Shown: positions 59,421 to 64,000 of the stretch, one piece after another | Position numbering within the stretch: position 1 is the first letter of the stretch | How the letters are laid out: the number at the start of each line of letters is the position of its first letter | Source: Maricaulis sp034659015 | GTDB taxonomy: Bacteria > Pseudomonadota > Alphaproteobacteria > Caulobacterales > Maricaulaceae | Direction of reading: 5' to 3' | NCBI GenBank assembly: GCA_034659015.1 | Contig: JAYEGL010000017.1 | Coordinates: forward strand, 402,731 to 466,730 | Length of the DNA stretch: 64,000 nucleotides | The notes under the pieces: model-generated | What the model was told of the DNA's origin: nothing | Seen by the model: only the letters and a program-made list of their open reading frames with translations | The model's database searches: none | Program-made: the position numbers and the translations under genes

Positions 59421-60590
59421 CTACCCCTCCAGCACCCGCACGAGCTTCTCCAAGAAGACGCAGCACTGGTCGAGCTGGCCGATGGCGACGAATTCGTCGG
59501 GCTGGTGGGCCTGCTCGATGGAGCCGGGACCGCAGACGACGACAGACAGGCCCGCTTGCTGGAACTGGCCGGCCTCGGTGCCGTAGGAGACGACCCGGGT
59601 AGAGTTGTCGCCGGTCAACTGGCGGGCGAGGCGTTCCGCGGCGCCATCCTCTTCCGGCGCAAAGGCCGGCACGTCGGACATCACGGTAATCCCGACCGTC
59701 GCCTCGGGCGCGCCCTCGCGCATCTTCGCCTCGATTTCGGCGGCGCGTTCGCGCAATCCCCTTTCGATCGCGCGCACATCGTCCCAGGGGGCCGGCCGCA
59801 TGAGCGAGGAAAATTCGGCATCCAGCGCGAGGATATTGAGCGCCGTGCCCCCCTTCATCTCGCCGATGGTCAGTGTGCCATGGGGCGGATTGAAGGGGCT
59901 GTCGGCCGGCGCGGCCGCTTCCATCGCGGCGGCCTGGTCGACCAGATACTGCATCAGCGGCACGGCATGGGTGACGGCGCAGGCGCCGTCCTTCACCAGC
60001 GAGGAGTGCGCCTCGCGGCCGCGCAGTTTCACATTCACCGAGAACAGGCCCTTGTGGGCCGTCACAACCTTCATGTCGGTCGGTTCGCCGACGATCACGA
60101 TGGCCGGCTTCACGGGCCCGTCCATGATCCGGTCGATCATCGCCGGCGCACCGAGGCAGCCCACCTCCTCGTCATGGGACAGCGCGATATGGACCGGTTT
60201 TTTCAGCTCTGTCTGCGCGATCTGCGGCGCCAGGGCGAGAATGCAGGCGGCGAAGCCCTTCATGTCGCAGGTGCCGCGGCCGTAGAGCAGGCCGTCCTTT
60301 TCGGTCACCACCCAGGGATCGGTCGACCAGGGCTGTCCGTCCACCGGCACGACATCGGTGTGGCCGGACAGGATCACGCCGCCATCGACCGCCGGACCGA
60401 AGCGTGCGTGCAGATTGGCCTTGGTGCCGTCCGCGTTCGGGATGCGTTCGCACACCGCGCCCAGCGCCGCCAGCTTCGCCTCGACATGATCGATCAGCGG
60501 CAGGTTGGAATTGCGCGAGGTCGTGTCGAAAGCGACCAGCTCGCGCAATTCGGTTATCGCGGTATCGAGGCGGGGGGAGGCAGCGGGCAT
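59421..60590 (-). CDS. argE: Acetylornithine deacetylase
   Basis: A 389-residue M20 metallopeptidase-family enzyme, hydrolysing N-acetylornithine to ornithine in arginine synthesis. Metal motifs: ILSGHTDVVPV, YGRGTCDMKGFAA, ALSHDEEVGCLGA; the dimerisation domain has LRGREAHSSLV. The end QLDQCCVFLEKLVRVLEG is the part copied in the 58826 relic. DapE or another M20 deacylase is the alternative, but the length, the SHDEEVGCLGA form and the C-terminal pattern fit ArgE. Confidence 0.9.
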   Translation of the reverse strand: MPAASPRLDTAITELRELVAFDTTSRNSNLPLIDHVEAKLAALGAVCERIPNADGTKANLHARFGPAVDGGVILSGHTDVVPVDGQPWSTDPWVVTEKDGLLYGRGTCDMKGFAACILALAPQIAQTELKKPVHIALSHDEEVGCLGAPAMIDRIMDGPVKPAIVIVGEPTDMKVVTAHKGLFSVNVKLRGREAHSSLVKDGACAVTHAVPLMQYLVDQAAAMEAAAPADSPFNPPHGTLTIGEMKGGTALNILALDAEFSSLMRPAPWDDVRAIERGLRERAAEIEAKMREGAPEATVGITVMSDVPAFAPEEDGAAERLARQLTGDNSTRVVSYGTEAGQFQQAGLSVVVCGPGSIEQAHQPDEFVAIGQLDQCCVFLEKLVRVLEG

Positions 60591-60714
60591 GAAACCAATC
60601 CGATTTATATTGTCACCAAGGTGTTAGCCGGTTTTTTACGGCAAAGACAATTGCGAGTCCGCCCGCGCGGCGATGTTGGGCAGATTGGTCCGGATCGAAC
60701 GGGACACAGAGGTC

Positions 60715-62202
60715 ATGATCCGGCACACGGCACATCGTCTGACGCGCTTCGCCGGCGCCACGCGCGGCAATGTCGCGATGATTTTCGCGCTGGTGATGAT
60801 ACCGCTGACCGTGTTGTCCGGCGGAGCCGTCGACGTCAACCAGGCCCTCAACGCCCGAACGCGCCTGTCGCAGGCACTCGACGCCGCGGCACTGGCCGTC
60901 GGCGTCCACACCTCGATCAGCGATGACGACGCCACGCAGCTGGCGCGCAACTTCCTCGAGGCCAATTACGACACACGTGCGATCGGCACCGTGGTGAACC
61001 TGGCCGTCTCGCTCGACGATATCAACGACCGGGTCACCGTGACGGCCCAGTCGCGCGTCGACACGATGGTGCTGGGCCTGATCGGCATCCCGGAGATCAC
61101 CGTGGGCTGGGAGAGCGAGGTCCAGCGGGCCCGGCGGGCGCTGGAACTCGTCATGGTACTGGACAATACCGGCTCCATGGGCGGATCGAAGATATCGAGC
61201 CTGCGCTCGGCGGGCCTCCTCCTGACCGACATCCTGTTCGACGGCGCCGACATCAACCGTCTGCATATCGGCCTCGTCCCGTTTTCCTCGACGGTGAATG
61301 TGGGAACAGGGTTCGAGCGCGCCGCCTGGCTGGACCCCAACGCGCTGTCGCCGCTTCACAGCGAGAATTTCGATCCGCCCGCCAATCGCTGGGATCTCTA
61401 CGACACGATCCGAAACCGCGACTGGACCGGGTGCGTGGAGGCGCGGGCCATTCCCCATGACATTGAGGACACACCGCCCAGCGCCACCGACCCCGACACG
61501 CTCTTCGTGCCCTATTTCGCGCCGGACGAGTCCGACCGCGGCTATTACTCGAACGACTATCTGGACGACGCGATGGGCGGGTATGACGAGCGGGCCCGGA
61601 TGCGCAACAGCGCCAAATACACCCATGCCTGGGTGTCCGGCGCGGGGCCGGGCTGGGGCTGCACGGCGCGGCCGATCACACCGCTGACCAATAACCGCAC
61701 AACAATCGACGAGGCGATCGACGACATGATCGCCAGCGGCACGACCAATATTCCCAACGGGATCGGCTGGGGTGTCCGTGTGCTGTCGCCCGGCGAACCC
61801 TTCACCCAGGGCTCGGTGTTCGGCGAGGAGGACACGATCAAGGCCATGGTCGTGCTGACCGACGGCGAGAACGTGATCAATGGCCGCGGAAACGAGAACT
61901 ATTCCGACTATTCCGGATACGGCTACGCCCGCGACGGACGCACCGGTGTCGTGACATCCTCGTCCTGGGCTCTGTCGAACGCGCTCGACGATCGCACGGC
62001 GGCCGCCTGCGCCTATGCCAAGTCGCTGGGCATCCGCGTCTACACGATCACCTTCCAGGTCAATTCATCCTCGACCCGCGACATGATGCGCGACTGCGCC
62101 AGCAATCCGTATCTCTATTTCGACTCACCCTCGGAGTCGGCCTTGCGCGATGCCTTCGAGATGATCGCCGGCGACCTGACCAATCTGCGCCTGTCGCGCT
62201 AG
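60715..62202 (+). CDS. TadG-like pilus-assembly protein with VWA domain, copy 1
   Basis: A 495-residue protein. N-terminal TadE-like region with one membrane helix (TRGNVAMIFALVMIPLTVLSGGAVDVNQA), then a periplasmic part and a VWA domain with MIDAS MVLDNTGSMGGSK. TadG-type proteins belong to Flp/Tad pilus export machines. Start at 60715 matches the length of copy 2; an ATG at 60673 adds 14 residues. It is followed by a paralogue sharing long identical DNA at the 3' end. No other tad genes are in the window. Confidence 0.85.
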   Translation: MIRHTAHRLTRFAGATRGNVAMIFALVMIPLTVLSGGAVDVNQALNARTRLSQALDAAALAVGVHTSISDDDATQLARNFLEANYDTRAIGTVVNLAVSLDDINDRVTVTAQSRVDTMVLGLIGIPEITVGWESEVQRARRALELVMVLDNTGSMGGSKISSLRSAGLLLTDILFDGADINRLHIGLVPFSSTVNVGTGFERAAWLDPNALSPLHSENFDPPANRWDLYDTIRNRDWTGCVEARAIPHDIEDTPPSATDPDTLFVPYFAPDESDRGYYSNDYLDDAMGGYDERARMRNSAKYTHAWVSGAGPGWGCTARPITPLTNNRTTIDEAIDDMIASGTTNIPNGIGWGVRVLSPGEPFTQGSVFGEEDTIKAMVVLTDGENVINGRGNENYSDYSGYGYARDGRTGVVTSSSWALSNALDDRTAAACAYAKSLGIRVYTITFQVNSSSTRDMMRDCASNPYLYFDSPSESALRDAFEMIAGDLTNLRLSR

Positions 62203-62312
62203 CATCGCCCGCTGGGCGGCACCGCCCGTTAACCCCACGGAAACCCTGCCGGATAACGCCGCCTTAATGCAGAACCGCTAGCATTTTAGCGAGTTCAACC
62301 GGGGTTCCGCGC

Positions 62313-63872
62313 ATGCCGCTCGCAGGACTGTTCAAAACGCTGACCGCCTTCCTCGGCGACCGCCGGGGCAATGTGGCCATGATTTTCGCGCTCTCGCTGG
62401 TGCCGGTCACCATGCTGGCCGGCGGCGCCGTCGACCTCAACCAGGCGATGAATGCGCGCTCGCGGCTGTCCCACGCCCTGGATGCCGCGGCACTGGCCGT
62501 GGGCGTGAACACCAGCCTGTCCAATGCGGATGCGCTGCGGATCGCCAACGACTTCATGGCCGCGAACTATCCCGACAGCCGGATTGGACAGGTCACCGAA
62601 ATCACCGTGAATATCGACGACGAGTCGGACACGGTCACGGTGACCGGACAGGCACGGATCGACACGATCATCCTCGGCCTGGCCGGGATCGACCACATCA
62701 CCGTGGGCTGGGAGAGCGAGGTCCAGCGGGCCCGACAGCGGCTGGAACTGGTCATGGTGCTCGACAATACCGGCTCGATGCGCGGCTCGAAGATCCGCTC
62801 CCTGCGCGACAGTGCCGAACTGCTGACCGAGATCCTGTTCGATGCGGCCGACGAGGCCTCCGACGTCAAGATCGGGCTCGTGCCCTTTGCGGCGACGGTG
62901 AATGTCGGCACGCAGTATGAGCGCGACTGGTGGCTCGACCCCGACGCGATCTCGCCGCAGCACGCCGAATGGGCCGGGCCCGACGGCATTGCGGAGGTCG
63001 AGACGTGCAGGGGCTGGGGCTGGCGCCGGCGCTGCGAGACCGAGGAGTTCGAGGTCAATCACTGGGACCTGTTCGACGAGCTGCGCAATGCCGACTGGCA
63101 GGGCTGCGTGGAGGCGCGCGCCATCCCCCACGACATCGAGGATACGCCGCCCAGCGTTGCCGATCCGGAAACGCTGTTCGTACCCTATTTCGCGCCGGAC
63201 GAGCCGGATATCGGCTATTTTTCGAACAGCTACCTCGACGACGAGACGAACGGCGGCGTCGGGGAGCGGCTGATCTACATGCCCAAATACGACAATGCCT
63301 CGGCCTGGTCCTCCTATCCGAACCGGTCGTGCACGACGACGCCCGTCACACCGCTGACCTCCAGCCAGCGCACGATCGAGCGCGCCATCGACGACATGGA
63401 CGCCAACGGCAATACCAACATTCCCAACGGGATCGGCTGGGGGGTGCGGGTGATCTCGCCCGGCGAGCCCTTCACCGAAGGGACCGGCTATGACGATGAC
63501 GAGATCATCAAGGCCATGGTGATCCTCACGGACGGCGACAATGTCATGTCGGGCCGCAACACCGATCTGATGTCGGAATACGAGGCCTACGGCTATGCCC
63601 GTGACGGCCGCCTGGGCATTCGCACCGCAAGCGGCGGCCGGCTCTCCAACGAACTCGACGAACGCACCGAAGCCGCCTGCGACTACGCCAAGGCGCAGGG
63701 GATCCGCGTCTACACGATCACCTTCCAGGTCAATTCATCCTCGACCCGCGACATGATGCGCGACTGCGCTTCGCACCCCAGCCTGTATTTCGACTCGCCG
63801 TCGAACGAGGCCCTGCGCGATACGTTCGAGATGATCGCCGGCGACCTGACCAATCTGCGCCTGTCGCGCTAG
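62313..63872 (+). CDS. TadG-like pilus-assembly protein with VWA domain, copy 2
   Basis: A 519-residue paralogue of the upstream gene with the same layout: RRGNVAMIFALSLVPVTMLAGGAVDLNQA helix, VWA domain with VMVLDNTGSMRGSK, and a shared acidic loop PHDIEDTPPS and PYFAPDEP. It has an extra insert with a cysteine pair (ETCRGWGWRRRCETEE) absent from copy 1. The last 48 nt are identical to those of copy 1. Its TAG is part of the CTAG target of an IS481-type insertion, so the original downstream sequence is displaced. Confidence 0.85.
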   Translation: MPLAGLFKTLTAFLGDRRGNVAMIFALSLVPVTMLAGGAVDLNQAMNARSRLSHALDAAALAVGVNTSLSNADALRIANDFMAANYPDSRIGQVTEITVNIDDESDTVTVTGQARIDTIILGLAGIDHITVGWESEVQRARQRLELVMVLDNTGSMRGSKIRSLRDSAELLTEILFDAADEASDVKIGLVPFAATVNVGTQYERDWWLDPDAISPQHAEWAGPDGIAEVETCRGWGWRRRCETEEFEVNHWDLFDELRNADWQGCVEARAIPHDIEDTPPSVADPETLFVPYFAPDEPDIGYFSNSYLDDETNGGVGERLIYMPKYDNASAWSSYPNRSCTTTPVTPLTSSQRTIERAIDDMDANGNTNIPNGIGWGVRVISPGEPFTEGTGYDDDEIIKAMVILTDGDNVMSGRNTDLMSEYEAYGYARDGRLGIRTASGGRLSNELDERTEAACDYAKAQGIRVYTITFQVNSSSTRDMMRDCASHPSLYFDSPSNEALRDTFEMIAGDLTNLRLSR

Positions 63873-64000
63873 CTGTGGAGCCTCAACAGGTTGTCCTCGG
63901 CGAGGCCGAGTCTGCTGATGGGTGTTTTGTATTTTATACCGCCGTGCGGTCGATGCCAGTTGTATCGATGTAGCCAGAGCGGCAGCTCGGCGGCGCGGTG
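63868..64000. mobile_element. IS481-family element, one end (truncated by window)
   Basis: The likely left end is TGTGGAGCCTCAAC at 63874, directly after gctagc (63868-63873), which matches the NCTAGN target known for IS481. Only 127 bp are in the window; the other end and the target duplicate lie beyond 64000. Confidence 0.75.
63869..64000 (-). CDS. IS481-family transposase, C-terminal end (partial)
   Basis: On the minus strand the sequence reads ELPLWLHRYNWHRPHGGIKY then PISRLGLAEDNLLRLHS and stop. YNWHRPHG followed by P-I-S-R-L is the C-terminal signature of IS481 DDE transposases. The stop codon is the reverse of the CTA in the CTAG target, so it is contributed by host sequence and overlaps the TadG-like stop. 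Truncated by the window end. Confidence 0.88.
   Translation of the reverse strand, partial: HRAAELPLWLHRYNWHRPHGGIKYKTPISRLGLAEDNLLRLHS

Overview
The window is one contiguous, GC-rich, gene-dense stretch of an alphaproteobacterial chromosome. The best fit is a stalked or budding relative of Caulobacter (Maricaulales/Hyphomonadaceae type). Four Caulobacter-type chromosome or cell-cycle factors lie within 28 kb: GapR (DUF2312), a TacA-like sigma-54 activator, TrcR (DUF1013) and RcdA (DUF1465). A split PntAA/PntAB/PntB transhydrogenase, alphaproteobacterial forms of L36 and L31, COQ9, DUF465, DUF1192 and DUF1194 agree with this. No tRNA, rRNA or CRISPR array was recognised. Taxonomy is an inference from gene content.

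Layout. 1-7.7 kb: motA, an MFS exporter, an operon of two DUF1194 VWA proteins plus an MltB-type lytic transglycosylase, an iron alcohol dehydrogenase and a ClpP/SppA-fold protease. 7.7-16 kb: rpmJ (too short for most gene finders), a HAD phosphatase, a two-gene acyl-CoA dehydrogenase, a MASE1-CHASE-PAS histidine kinase overlapping a CheY-like regulator, a TPR protein and an alpha/beta hydrolase. 16-24 kb: gapR, two unknown genes, tacA-like, a CPBP protease, a hydrolase, a repeat-rich spacer, and an operon of membrane protein, DesK-like kinase and LuxR regulator. 24-28.5 kb: cytochrome oxidase subunit IV and the pnt operon, interrupted by an unknown secreted protein and followed by a small SFPD-repeat (septoil-knot type) protein. 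28.5-39.5 kb: methyltransferase, DUF6265, 2OG oxygenase, DksA-like protein, NatAB-like ABC exporter, rpsU, coq9, metallophosphatase, purEK, a diguanylate cyclase and ubiX between two DUF465 genes. 39.5-52.4 kb: TPR protein, SDR, trcR with an attenuator-like leader, quinone oxidoreductase, DUF1192-rcdA, rpmE, esterase, ccdAB, an ExbB/OmpA pair, azoR, suhB-efp, Sel1 protein, thiE. 52.5-64 kb: secreted protein, lower glycolysis (gap, pgk, fba), sqdB, a rearrangement scar, argE, two tandem TadG-like VWA proteins, and the end of an IS481-family element running off the window.

The most unusual points are: a terminator/antiterminator leader before trcR; a tandem-duplication fossil in which the 3' end of argE is fused to the 3' end of sqdB; an IS481-type insertion at a CTAG that supplies stop codons on both strands; an rpsU gene with no AUG where the family start should be; a 108-bp palindromic element starting in the rcdA stop codon; and an unknown secreted protein inserted between pntAA and pntAB. 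I saw no large undescribed defence or biosynthetic island; the window reads mostly as core genome.
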